From Treponema bryantii (GTDB lineage Bacteria; Spirochaetota; Spirochaetia; Treponematales; Treponemataceae): a stretch of 64,000 nucleotides of DNA. The position numbers and the translations under genes were made by a program. Location of the stretch: contig NZ_FOFU01000013.1 in the NCBI RefSeq assembly GCF_900111035.1, positions 1 through 64,000 on the forward strand, given 5' to 3'. Below are positions 25,161-32,869 of this stretch, piece by piece. Under the pieces are notes generated by a model. The model ran no database searches and had not been told where the DNA came from. It saw only the letters and a program-made list of their open reading frames with translations. Every line of letters starts with the position of its first letter. The first letter of the stretch is position 1.

Positions 25161-26699
25161 ATGCATGAAGTTACTGTACGTGTAAAAATTCCTTTTCTCT
25201 GGGGAAAGACCGTTTTCAAAAAAACAAACTGGTCGCAGATAAATCTGATTGTCGGACCAAACGGGAGCGGAAAGACACTTCTTGCACAGAATATTGCACA
25301 GCAGTTTGAGCAGGCTGGTTATTCAGTAAGATTTCTTAAATCTGACAGAAATTACAGCGAACAGATTGTGGTTCTCAAGAACAACGAAAAAATCCGTGCA
25401 AAGATTGAAAAAGTACTTTCAAGCATGTTTGGAAAATCCATTACCTTTATAGAAGATATTGATGGAACTTTAATTCCGATTGTAGAAAATAAAGCCTGGA
25501 ATGTTGAATATATGCTCGAAGATGCAGAATGTCACGGACTTCGGGAAATCATTTCACTGCTTGTAAATCTTTATGATACTACCGGGGATGACTGCCTTTT
25601 TATTGATGAACCAGAACTGCACCTTCACCCTCAGTTCCAGACTTTCTTTATGAATGAAATAAGGAAGGAAGTTTCCCACAGTTCACGCCGCATGTTCTTT
25701 TTAATTTCTCACTCCCCTTTTTATATTGATTTAAGAACTCCTGAAGAACTCACAGGTGTAGTTGTATGTCATGTAAATAAAGCGCCCACAAGTATAGAAG
25801 AATTAAATGATGACGACGATTCCCTGTTCCGACGTTTTCTTCCACGCTTTAATACTTACCACAAACAGTTCTTTTTTTCTGATAACCAGATTTTCGTGGA
25901 AGGTTATACAGATCAGCAGATGTTCACATATCTTCTTACTTTCATTGAAAATGAATATAGTGCGGCAGGAACAGGAATTATTGATGTGGGAGGAAAAGAT
26001 GAGCTTGGAGTTTTCTGTAAAGTCTGTTCTCTGCTTGGAACAAATGGCCGTATTATAACAGACCTGGATTCTCTTTTTTCCGGCAAGCTTCGTGATGTTG
26101 CTAATGAAGATGAAAGGGTTATCGGCTGGCTTGAAAAACAAAAAGAAAGACAGGCTGATTTTTACAACACAATCTTTTCAAAAAAAGAAGTTGAACAGGA
26201 AATTACACTTAGCAAACTGATTTTCAGACTGGAACGATATCTTATCAGGATTTCTCAGGAACTGCATAAATATTTTGAAGTAAATAAGATTCCTGCAAAA
26301 ATGCAGCCGCTTATGGAAAAATTGGCTCAACTCCGCGAAAAGCATGAAAATGCAGAAAGTGTAGATACCTATAAAACAGTTCTTTTACAGGGAATCAATA
26401 ATGTTGGAGATGAGATTGCAGAATGCTTACCGCAAGAGGTAGCAGAGACAATTCCTCTTATAAAGAATCTTGCAGCCTTTATTCTTGCAGCAGCTGAAGC
26501 AGCAAGAATCTACATTCTTCCGAAAGGCTGTATCGAACACTATTATACAAGAACAAGCATTCAATACATGCCTGTTTCTGCAAAAGACAGATTGTTCCGA
26601 AATGAACTGGAGTTTATTCAGGACGCACACAGAAAATCAGTGCGCAAGAATTACAGCGAATTGATTGAACTCTTAGAAAAGGCTGCGAGTAAAAACTAA
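25161..26699 (+). CDS. OLD-like ATPase with TOPRIM nuclease domain
   Basis: A 512-residue protein. The N-terminal ABC-type ATPase carries Walker A GPNGSGKT (near 31), Walker B FIDEPELHLHP (near 150) and an ISHSPF switch. A TOPRIM domain follows (about 240-300) with IFVEGYTD, VGGKDE and ITDLDS supplying the acidic metal residues, as in overcoming-lysogenization-defect (OLD) nucleases. The C-terminal 200 residues are helical. Known relatives are DNA nucleases, some in anti-phage systems such as the Gabija ATPase-nuclease, but no UvrD-like partner is adjacent, so it appears to be a solitary class 1-type OLD protein. It ends immediately before the convergent NUDIX gene with no gap. Confidence 0.82.
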   Translation: MHEVTVRVKIPFLWGKTVFKKTNWSQINLIVGPNGSGKTLLAQNIAQQFEQAGYSVRFLKSDRNYSEQIVVLKNNEKIRAKIEKVLSSMFGKSITFIEDIDGTLIPIVENKAWNVEYMLEDAECHGLREIISLLVNLYDTTGDDCLFIDEPELHLHPQFQTFFMNEIRKEVSHSSRRMFFLISHSPFYIDLRTPEELTGVVVCHVNKAPTSIEELNDDDDSLFRRFLPRFNTYHKQFFFSDNQIFVEGYTDQQMFTYLLTFIENEYSAAGTGIIDVGGKDELGVFCKVCSLLGTNGRIITDLDSLFSGKLRDVANEDERVIGWLEKQKERQADFYNTIFSKKEVEQEITLSKLIFRLERYLIRISQELHKYFEVNKIPAKMQPLMEKLAQLREKHENAESVDTYKTVLLQGINNVGDEIAECLPQEVAETIPLIKNLAAFILAAAEAARIYILPKGCIEHYYTRTSIQYMPVSAKDRLFRNELEFIQDAHRKSVRKNYSELIELLEKAASKN

Positions 26700-27230
26700 C
26701 TAACGTTCGTCATTAACGATGTGAAGTACACTGCAGTTTTTTAAGATTTCAGGAATACGGGTTTTCAGAAACTCTGGTTTGATATTTGTTTCAGGAAGTT
26801 TTTCTATTGGAATCCAGACAAGTTCTTCCTTCGCATTATTCCAGCCATAGCTTTCTGAATGAACATCTTTTGAACCACGGCTTTTCATAAGATAATAGAA
26901 TTCCAGAACGTGGCAATTAAACCCATCAAGGCTATCTTCTTTCCCAAGAAAAAGATTTTCACAGACTACAGCAAGGCGGTCAACTTCATAAGCAGCACCA
27001 GTTTCTTCAAGAACTTCGCGGACAACACAGTCTTCTGATTTTTCATTCATGTTAACTCCACCGCCTACAGAATAATAATGAGGCGATGTTGGATTTGTTA
27101 CCGCAAGCATACATCCGTCTTCAATAATAATTGCAGCAGCTCTGTACCGGAACCAGTTCTTACCTACCTGATAGCAGCAGTCAGGGTAACCAACTTTTAT
27201 TTCACCAATTTTCTTTTCTAAATCTGTCAT
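26700..27230 (-). CDS. NUDIX hydrolase
   Basis: A 176-residue protein with the NUDIX box GGGVNMNEKSEDCVVREVLEETGA (about 62-85). Family members hydrolyse nucleoside diphosphates linked to other moieties. ATG at 27230 is preferred over the GTG at 27242 because AGAGGAAAA precedes it. It is the last gene of a three-gene unit with an HD hydrolase and a histidine phosphatase, suggesting nucleotide clean-up or cofactor repair. Confidence 0.87.
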   Translation of the reverse strand: MTDLEKKIGEIKVGYPDCCYQVGKNWFRYRAAAIIIEDGCMLAVTNPTSPHYYSVGGGVNMNEKSEDCVVREVLEETGAAYEVDRLAVVCENLFLGKEDSLDGFNCHVLEFYYLMKSRGSKDVHSESYGWNNAKEELVWIPIEKLPETNIKPEFLKTRIPEILKNCSVLHIVNDER

Positions 27231-27241
27231 TTTTCCTCTCA

Positions 27242-27856
27242 CTAAGCTTTTAGCCAGCCTTTTTCTATTGCGTTATCGATATTTTTTTCAACCCATTTGT
27301 AAACTTCAGGCATAAAGTCCTTAATGATAGCCATACGCTTTTCTACGGAGGAACGACAGGTTCCACTTTCAACCCAGGTATGACCTTCTGTTAATGTGTT
27401 ATGAAGAAATGGTTGAAGGCGGTCCATACAGGCAGCATATTTTGCATCCGGTGTCTGCATTGCATCAAACTCTTCCCAAAGTAAACGGATTTCTGTTCCC
27501 TGCTCTTTCGGAAGCTGTGCAAAAAGTTTGTCTGCAGAAGCAGATTCTCGTTCAGCTTTATACTGATTTCCTGCGACATCATAAGCAAAGGTATCGCCTG
27601 CATAGATTTCTATAAGATCGTGAACGACGCACATTTTTACTGCTCTTGCAATATCAACCGGTTCAACCGTATATTCAGCAAAAATCAAAGCCATAACAGC
27701 AATGTGCCAGGAATGCTCTGCATCATTTTCGCGGCGTGAACCATCAATCAGCATGGTACGGCGCAAAATCGAAGTCATCTTGTCGATTTCAGCTGTAAAG
27801 TGCAGCTGCTGGTCAAGGCGGATATTTTTAGATTCCAGAAAATTTTCAATAGCCAC
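27242..27856 (-). CDS. HD-domain hydrolase (YfbR-like 5'-nucleotidase)
   Basis: A protein of about 204 residues of the HD_3/YfbR type. Metal ligands appear as His in NDAEHSWH (near 51) and the HD in VVHDLIEIYAGD (near 81). Relatives are deoxyribonucleoside 5'-monophosphatases. The GTG at 27856 is chosen as start: it lies two bases after the stop of the upstream gene, with AAGGAG in that gene's tail. A longer frame starting at GTG 27883 is possible but overlaps the neighbour. It probably hydrolyses nucleotides together with the adjacent NUDIX enzyme. Confidence 0.82.
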   Translation of the reverse strand: MAIENFLESKNIRLDQQLHFTAEIDKMTSILRRTMLIDGSRRENDAEHSWHIAVMALIFAEYTVEPVDIARAVKMCVVHDLIEIYAGDTFAYDVAGNQYKAERESASADKLFAQLPKEQGTEIRLLWEEFDAMQTPDAKYAACMDRLQPFLHNTLTEGHTWVESGTCRSSVEKRMAIIKDFMPEVYKWVEKNIDNAIEKGWLKA

Positions 27857-27857
27857 T

Positions 27858-28412
27858 TTAGAACTCGTACTCCTTAACTTCACAGTTATCTATATTTGTA
27901 GAACTGAACTCTTCGTTTGTTTCTGAAAAAAAATAGGAATGAAACATTCTGGCAATTCCGCCGTGAGTAACCAGCAGGAAAGTTTTATTTTCTTTTTCAC
28001 TGCGCTCTTTAAGTTCATCAATAAGGTTATAGATTCTCTGACCAAGGCGGAGCATAGACTCACCACCATTATAATCACATGCAAACTGCTTTTTTGCTTC
28101 GTGAAAAACTCCCGGATGCTTTTCCCACTCGTGTCCTTCATATTCTCCGAAGTTCTGTTCAATAAGACGTGGTTCAACTGAGAGTGGCAGTCCGTTTTCT
28201 TCAGCAACAATTTTTGCAGTATCAGCAGCCCGACTTAATGGAGAGTGAATTACTTCATCAATCTTTATTCCGCTTTCTTTGATTTTTTTTGCAAGCTCAT
28301 GAGCCTGAGCAATACCTTTTTCTGTAAGAGGCGTATCTGTAATTCCCTGAACTTTTCCTTCAACGTTCCATACAGATTCACCGTGACGTGTGATGTAAAT
28401 GTAACTTTTCAT
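27858..28412 (-). CDS. Histidine phosphatase family protein (phosphoglycerate-mutase-like)
   Basis: A 184-residue protein with the RHGES motif (ITRHGESVWN) carrying the phosphohistidine, the second His in VTHGGIARM (near 148) and Arg/Glu in SPLSRAADTA and EQNFGEYEG. It is shorter than cofactor-dependent phosphoglycerate mutases and fits the broad-specificity phosphatase (PhoE/CobC-like) group. It is the first gene of the unit. The promoter is positioned for a leaderless transcript. Confidence 0.88.
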   Translation of the reverse strand: MKSYIYITRHGESVWNVEGKVQGITDTPLTEKGIAQAHELAKKIKESGIKIDEVIHSPLSRAADTAKIVAEENGLPLSVEPRLIEQNFGEYEGHEWEKHPGVFHEAKKQFACDYNGGESMLRLGQRIYNLIDELKERSEKENKTFLLVTHGGIARMFHSYFFSETNEEFSSTNIDNCEVKEYEF

Positions 28413-28418
28413 TTTTTG

Positions 28419-28427
28419 ATTATATCA
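28419..28427 (-). promoter_or_regulatory. Extended -10 promoter giving a leaderless mRNA (histidine phosphatase operon)
   Basis: TGATATAAT on the minus strand ends six bases before the ATG at 28412, and no Shine-Dalgarno lies between. The same arrangement recurs in this window. Confidence 0.65.
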
Positions 28428-28438
28428 ATTAGTTTTTT

Positions 28439-29440
28439 TTATTTCCATTCCTTTGCAACTTCAACAAATAATTCGGGATCATCAGTCATGATACAATCAC
28501 AACCTAAAGCTGCAAGCTGTCGCATTTCTTCTGCTGTATTGATGGTCCAGTATTGAACCGCAATATTCCTACGATGTGCACGTTTTATGAAAGTTTTTCG
28601 ATCAAGACTAATTTTTACTCCCTTTACTTTGTAAGAAGTTGGAATCTGAAGACAGGCAAAATCAGCTTTACTAAAAATATTTACCCCAAAAATATGTGAA
28701 ATAATAAAACGACAAGCATCTCCTGTTGAAGCCCCCCGAAGGAGATCAGGATGATTTTCTCTCAAATCTTTTGATATTTCATCATGAAAGGTACCAATAA
28801 CTACATTTTTTTTAAATTCTGGATATTTATTCGTCAGTAAATCATCTAAAGCCTGTACAGCCTTAAAACCTTGTTCACCACCATTTTTTATTTCTACGAT
28901 AAACAACAAATCTGGTTTTGCCGTATAAAATTCCTTGAACAAGGATTCTACTTCAAGAATCTGAAGTCCACTTTCTTTTAATACTTCTCTTCTATCCGGC
29001 TGATCAACTGTAACTAGTTCCCTATAAGGATAATTTCCTTTTTTATCCTTAAATCCATATCCAAAATTGAATTCCTTTAATTCGTCTAATGTATAATCTC
29101 CAATCTCATGCTCATCCTTTGTATTATCAAACAGACTGATATCACTCATTCTGTCGATTGTTCCATCATGAGAAAAAACTATTTTTCCGTCTTTTGTAAT
29201 CCAGATATCAGATTCAACAATATCAATATCATATGAAGCAACAGCATTACGGTATGCCATCAATGTATTTTCCGGTCTCGTAATAGCTCCGCCACGATGA
29301 GCTGCAAGCATCGGTTTTCCAGGATTATGATTTATAAAAACATTTTCTGAATTAAATTTCTTTGCAGGAATTATATTGATAATCACAAAGAACGCAAAAA
29401 CAGCTGACAGACAGCAACCTATAATTTTAATTTTTTTCAT
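28439..29440 (-). CDS. Glycerophosphodiester phosphodiesterase family protein
   Basis: A 333-residue protein with an N-terminal signal/anchor (residues 5-25) and a GDPD TIM-barrel domain (about 45-330). Catalytic and metal residues are seen in AAHRGG, RPENTL, ESDIWITKDGKIVFSHDGT and EIKNGGE. It hydrolyses glycerophosphodiesters released from phospholipids, outside the cytoplasmic membrane. A strong GGAGGAG precedes the ATG. It is co-transcribed with the DUF2087 gene (13-base gap). Confidence 0.9.
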   Translation of the reverse strand: MKKIKIIGCCLSAVFAFFVIINIIPAKKFNSENVFINHNPGKPMLAAHRGGAITRPENTLMAYRNAVASYDIDIVESDIWITKDGKIVFSHDGTIDRMSDISLFDNTKDEHEIGDYTLDELKEFNFGYGFKDKKGNYPYRELVTVDQPDRREVLKESGLQILEVESLFKEFYTAKPDLLFIVEIKNGGEQGFKAVQALDDLLTNKYPEFKKNVVIGTFHDEISKDLRENHPDLLRGASTGDACRFIISHIFGVNIFSKADFACLQIPTSYKVKGVKISLDRKTFIKRAHRRNIAVQYWTINTAEEMRQLAALGCDCIMTDDPELFVEVAKEWK

Positions 29441-29453
29441 AACTCTCCTCCAG

Positions 29454-29726
29454 TTATTCAGTTTCGTGCACCCAGTATTCAGAACAATCTGGAGAACGAT
29501 CCATTAAAAAAGCATCATAAAGCTCACGACGTAAAAGCGAATGATCACCGAAGGAATGCCACTTTTTGATAATCAGATTGACTTCAAGTTCAGAATACTT
29601 ACAGCCTTTTTCAAATTTAGTAATAAGATATTCAAGAACTGCCCGTTTTTCTTCTTTCTTTTTTGGCCATCGGATTATAATGCCATCAGAATTGACAATT
29701 GTTTTTAAATTTTCAACATTTTCCAT
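29454..29726 (-). CDS. DUF2087 domain protein
   Basis: A 90-residue protein consisting of a DUF2087 domain (WPKKKEEKRAVLEYL, KWHSFGDHSLLRREL). The family is often seen alone or fused to ArsR-like DNA-binding domains and is probably a small winged-helix-type regulator. ATG at 29726 is chosen over ATG 29735 because the latter lies within the -10 element. It precedes the glycerophosphodiesterase and is divergent from the XRE-FliM-FliN gene, sharing an unusual intergenic region with it. Confidence 0.8.
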   Translation of the reverse strand: MENVENLKTIVNSDGIIIRWPKKKEEKRAVLEYLITKFEKGCKYSELEVNLIIKKWHSFGDHSLLRRELYDAFLMDRSPDCSEYWVHETE

Positions 29727-29733
29727 AAATGTC

Positions 29734-29742
29734 ATTATATCA
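29734..29742 (-). promoter_or_regulatory. Extended -10 promoter giving a leaderless mRNA (DUF2087 operon)
   Basis: TGATATAAT on the minus strand ends seven bases before the ATG at 29726. No Shine-Dalgarno is present. Confidence 0.62.
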
Positions 29743-29746
29743 CAAA

Positions 29747-29809
29747 AAAAACTCTACGGAATAGTGTTATTTCAAAATTATTTCACAAAACTCTACTCAA
29801 AATTCTACT
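29747..29809 (+). repeat. 12-bp direct repeats in the DUF2087/XRE-FliM intergenic region
   Basis: CAAAACTCTACT (29786-29797) and CAAAATTCTACT (29798-29809) are adjacent direct repeats differing at one base. A related AAAAACTCTAC lies at about 29746-29756, next to the DUF2087 promoter. The roughly one-turn spacing suggests a binding site for a multimeric regulator, plausibly the adjacent XRE protein. Confidence 0.6.
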
Positions 29810-29829
29810 CAGATAAACCACACGTCGGG

Positions 29830-29857
29830 TTACAAGCCCAAAATACTGTGCTAATAT
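29830..29857 (+). promoter_or_regulatory. Candidate promoter for the XRE-FliM-FliN gene
   Basis: TTACAA (29830-29835) and TAATAT (29852-29857) are spaced by 16 bases, giving a start near 29864 and a leader of about 114 nt to the ATG at 29978. Confidence 0.45.
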
Positions 29858-29891
29858 TACAATGTCAGATGCCGGCAGAAACACAAAAAAA

Positions 29892-29981
29892 ATGGTAAAG
29901 CTAAAAATTGCTTGCGCAATTTTTTTAACGCTTTGCTATTTATCACCGCCCGCCAGCGGGCTTACTCAGGAGAAAATATGA
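29892..29981 (+). CDS. Possible leader peptide (29 residues) overlapping the XRE-FliM-FliN start
   Basis: An ATG at 29892 opens a 29-codon frame reading MVKLKIACAIFLTLC, then YLSPPASGLTQEKI. It stops at TGA 29979-29981, overlapping the ATG of the next gene by four bases (ATGA). It looks like a short hydrophobic, signal-peptide-like sequence. There is no good Shine-Dalgarno, so translation is uncertain. The coupling geometry is that of a regulatory leader peptide. The two leader hairpins lie inside it. Confidence 0.4.
   Translation: MVKLKIACAIFLTLCYLSPPASGLTQEKI
29903..29927 (+). promoter_or_regulatory. Terminator-like hairpin in the XRE-FliM-FliN leader
   Basis: AAAAATTGC (29903-29911) pairs with GCAATTTTT (29916-29924) around a four-base loop and is followed by two more T. 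A second hairpin GCCCGC-CA-GCGGGC (29948-29961) lies 12 bases before the CAGGAG ribosome site. Together they could attenuate transcription or hide the ribosome site. Confidence 0.45.
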
Positions 29982-31243
29982 ACGCACAGAAAACTGGATT
30001 ATTGATTTATGAGATGAGAACAAGAAAAGGTCTCACTCAGAAGGAACTTGCAGAAAAATGCAATGTTACAGATAAAGCAGTTTCAAAATGGGAACGCGGC
30101 GAAGGCTGCCCTGATGTTACTGTTCTGCCGATACTTGCTGAAATCTTTGGTCTCGAAGTAGAAAGCCTTATGAATGGCGAGATTCCATTGAGTCAGGATG
30201 TAAGCGGAAAGACGATAAAGGTTTACAACTTCCGTCAGCCAGACAGATATTCACGAGCAATGCACCGTACACTCGCAATCCTTGGAGATGATATCTGTAA
30301 AGCAATCAATCAGGAATTTACAGCGCTTTTGAATGGCCGCTGCGAGTTCAGCGTTGGAATGGTAGATCAAATGGTGAACATTGAGTTTTTGCGCTCCATT
30401 CCAAAGAACTGCTTTTTCTATGATTTTGATTTCGCGAACAGAGGCTTTACAATTGAAGTTGACCCGCAGATAGCAAAAGTTCTTATGAAACAGGATTTTT
30501 CAAAGCATGAGGTAATTACAGATTTTGACCTTGATGTTTTTAAGAATTATTTTCTTAGTAAGATTTGCAAAGTGCTTAAAGAAAAGACTGGGCTGATAAC
30601 AGACAAGGTTACAGCTTCTGCAAATACAAATCTGATCCGTCAGGAAGAAAACCGAATGATGCTTCTTCTTGGACTCACTGGAAAAGTGGACGGTACAGAG
30701 GGCTGGATAAACATTCAGCTCAGCGACACAGTTATAGACGACCTGTTACAGAACGGCTGGTTTAATAATTTTATTCCGGGCAAAATTAAATTTCAAAATC
30801 TCAAAAACATCAAAAAGAAAGACTCTCCGGACAATGTTTTTATAGAGCTCGGACGTTTCAATCCTGAGAACGTTGAACTAGAACCTGGAAAAATTTTGAT
30901 TCTCGAAAAAAAAGAAACAGAAGCCCTTGATGTTGTGTACGAAAACCGTGTAATTCATACCGGTAAGACCGTGAGCATTGATGAACTCTTTGGAATTGAG
31001 ATTGCAGAAACAACACAGCTTTCAGAAATCGAATATACCGAAAAAGATTATATCTCGATTCAGCTCGGAAGCGCGTCATTGAAGAAGGAAGAAATCGCAG
31101 CACTGCACCAGGGCTCATACATCACCTTGAAGCAGCGTGCCGGTGATCCCTCACTGATTATCCGCGCCGGAAAAGTAATTGCCACCGGGGAAATTTGTAT
31201 TGCCGATGACAATTTTGCGATACGGGTTATTGAGGTGAAATGA
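29978..31243 (+). CDS. XRE-type HTH regulator fused to FliM-middle and two FliN/SpoA-type domains
   Basis: A 421-residue fusion. Residues 7-62 are an XRE/Cro helix-turn-helix (MRTRKGLTQKELAEKCNVT, KAVSKWERG). Residues about 72-265 match the FliM middle (CheC-like) domain in order: YNFRQPDRYSR, RTLAILGDDI, VDQMVNIEFLRSIP, FTIEVDPQIAKVLM, then TDFDLDVFKNYF and EGWINIQLSDTVIDDLL. Two SpoA-like domains follow, about 285-350 and 360-421, the latter ending GKVIATGEICIADDNFAIRVIEVK in the manner of FliN. The N-terminal FliM CheY-binding peptide is missing; the DNA-binding domain stands in its place. ATG 29978 is used (CAGGAG upstream). It may link flagellar-switch-type assemblies to transcription; this is inference. 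It overlaps the convergent NUDIX-HD gene by 17 bases. Confidence 0.85.
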   Translation: MNAQKTGLLIYEMRTRKGLTQKELAEKCNVTDKAVSKWERGEGCPDVTVLPILAEIFGLEVESLMNGEIPLSQDVSGKTIKVYNFRQPDRYSRAMHRTLAILGDDICKAINQEFTALLNGRCEFSVGMVDQMVNIEFLRSIPKNCFFYDFDFANRGFTIEVDPQIAKVLMKQDFSKHEVITDFDLDVFKNYFLSKICKVLKEKTGLITDKVTASANTNLIRQEENRMMLLLGLTGKVDGTEGWINIQLSDTVIDDLLQNGWFNNFIPGKIKFQNLKNIKKKDSPDNVFIELGRFNPENVELEPGKILILEKKETEALDVVYENRVIHTGKTVSIDELFGIEIAETTQLSEIEYTEKDYISIQLGSASLKKEEIAALHQGSYITLKQRAGDPSLIIRAGKVIATGEICIADDNFAIRVIEVK

Positions 31244-32351
31244 TTTCGTAATACTCGCGGCCGGCTAGCTTTTCGAAGTAGGCTTTAAGTTCAAAGTTTT
31301 TATCCCACTTACCCTGAGGATAATAGCCGTACCGCGCTTTTACGTCGTTCATGCGGTCTTCAAGATTAAGAGTGCCGTCTGCACCGCAGGTAGCATCCAG
31401 AATCTGAATCAGACGATCATAATCGTCGTATACGGCGGCTGCAAGAAGACTTTTGATTTCTTCCATCTGCACATCAGAAATATCGACTTTTCCAATATAA
31501 TCATCTGTAATCTGGAGATTAAAAGAATGAGTCAGGCAGATTTGAGCGGCTTTTTCATAACCGAATGACAGCAGAAAATGATAACCATCGTAAACGTGGG
31601 CGATATAAGTGTGTCCTTCCTGGCGGCCGATATCATGAAGAAGGCCGTAAACATATGCAAGGTCTGGATTCATTTTATCTTCACTGCAATTCTGATTTAC
31701 TGCCCGCGCAATTTTTTCCGCCGCCCGAGCAACCGCATAACTGTGTTCGCGCCACGGACCAGGATTTTTCTTTACCCCTTCTTCGAGCAAAAGCTCTGCC
31801 ATACAGCGTGAAGGCTCCGACTTCACACCTGCCATCATTTCGAGTACCCGTGCATCCCGTGCAATCATTGCAATATTAAAATCGTTTGTGTCGCGATACT
31901 GGCGGTTTGCAAGTGCCGCTTCTTTTATAGAGACTATGCGAAGTTCAAAACCAGCTTCGTCTTCGTAGGCGTCCAGGTTCTGGCTGATGATTTTGAGATT
32001 TCCGTTCTCGTCGTGTTCTACATCACACTCATAATAAAAATTATCTTGAATAAACACCGTATTTTCAGCCAGCCCGGATTTCTGATAACGGGAAGCCACT
32101 CCAAACTCTCGCACACTTTCCGGCACAAGAACAAGCCCTACTTCTTCCTGTACTTCACGAGCCAATGCTGCAATCTTGTCTTCTCCTTCATGAATACCAC
32201 CACCTGGAAATTTGTAATAACCAAGCTTAGTTGCATAAACAATGGCAAGTTTATCATCACCAACATGAATAATCGCACGAGCAGAATCACGTCTTGAACG
32301 TTTCCAGTCTGCACCATAATTTTTTAAATCAATAGTAAAAAGATGCTTCAT
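31227..32351 (-). CDS. NUDIX-HD domain fusion hydrolase
   Basis: A 374-residue two-domain protein. The NUDIX domain (about 20-160) carries the box GGGIHEGEDKIAALAREVQEEVG. The HD domain (about 195-340) shows WREHSYAVARAA, LLHDIGRQEGH and LTHSF. ATG at 32351 is preferred, since it overlaps the GNAT stop in a TAATG arrangement; an upstream GTG at 32381 would extend it into that gene. It is likely to hydrolyse nucleotide derivatives. The same pair of activities occurs as two separate genes at 26700-27856. Confidence 0.83.
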   Translation of the reverse strand: MKHLFTIDLKNYGADWKRSRRDSARAIIHVGDDKLAIVYATKLGYYKFPGGGIHEGEDKIAALAREVQEEVGLVLVPESVREFGVASRYQKSGLAENTVFIQDNFYYECDVEHDENGNLKIISQNLDAYEDEAGFELRIVSIKEAALANRQYRDTNDFNIAMIARDARVLEMMAGVKSEPSRCMAELLLEEGVKKNPGPWREHSYAVARAAEKIARAVNQNCSEDKMNPDLAYVYGLLHDIGRQEGHTYIAHVYDGYHFLLSFGYEKAAQICLTHSFNLQITDDYIGKVDISDVQMEEIKSLLAAAVYDDYDRLIQILDATCGADGTLNLEDRMNDVKARYGYYPQGKWDKNFELKAYFEKLAGREYYEIISPQ

Positions 32352-32812
32352 TATTTTAATCCCATTACATAAATCTGGCACGGATTTGCTTCATCCCAAA
32401 GCATCGGGAAAACTTCAAACTCCTTAAAGCCGAGCGCCTGGTAAAAACGGTTTGTTGCGTCATAATCATCATACATTCCCATCTTTACAGTTTTTACCTG
32501 CATAAACTCATAACCTTTTTCAACTGCGAAGGTCTTTGCCATATCAAAAAGCTTGCGACCAATTCCTTTTCTGTGATATTCCTTGAGTACTCCCATAACT
32601 GCAAGCTCAACGCTTTCTTTGCCGGTTTCTTTCAGACACAAAAATCCGGCAGGCTTATCGCCATCGAAAGCCGCAAAGGTCGGTCTCTCCGGGCTTTCAT
32701 TTATATATTGTTCACGTGATTCTTTTACTGCAAACCAGTCTGGTAAAGCTTCCAGAACAAATCTTATGATTTTCTTTTTTTCATCGATATCACTAAGCTG
32801 TTTAATAATCAT
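32351..32812 (-). CDS. GNAT family N-acetyltransferase
   Basis: A 153-residue acetyltransferase with the GNAT core. The beta4 strand and acetyl-CoA loop are seen as VELAVMGVLKEYHRKGIGRKLF (motif Q/RxxGxG/A near 90), and the C-terminal FYQALGFKEFEVF is the usual motif B. GAGG lies before the ATG. The substrate is unknown. It is translationally coupled to the NUDIX-HD gene and divergent from the aldo/keto reductase. Confidence 0.88.
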   Translation of the reverse strand: MIIKQLSDIDEKKKIIRFVLEALPDWFAVKESREQYINESPERPTFAAFDGDKPAGFLCLKETGKESVELAVMGVLKEYHRKGIGRKLFDMAKTFAVEKGYEFMQVKTVKMGMYDDYDATNRFYQALGFKEFEVFPMLWDEANPCQIYVMGLK

Positions 32813-32853
32813 TCAAATCCTCTTTATATAATATATAAAACTTTCCCCGCCTA

Positions 32854-32862
32854 TGCTATAAT
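32854..32862 (+). promoter_or_regulatory. Extended -10 promoter giving a leaderless mRNA (aldo/keto reductase)
   Basis: TGCTATAAT fits TGnTATAAT exactly. The hexamer ends seven bases before the ATG at 32870, and no Shine-Dalgarno is present. An in-frame ATG at 32861 lies inside the element and cannot be the start if this promoter is used. Confidence 0.62.
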
Positions 32863-32869
32863 GCCACCC

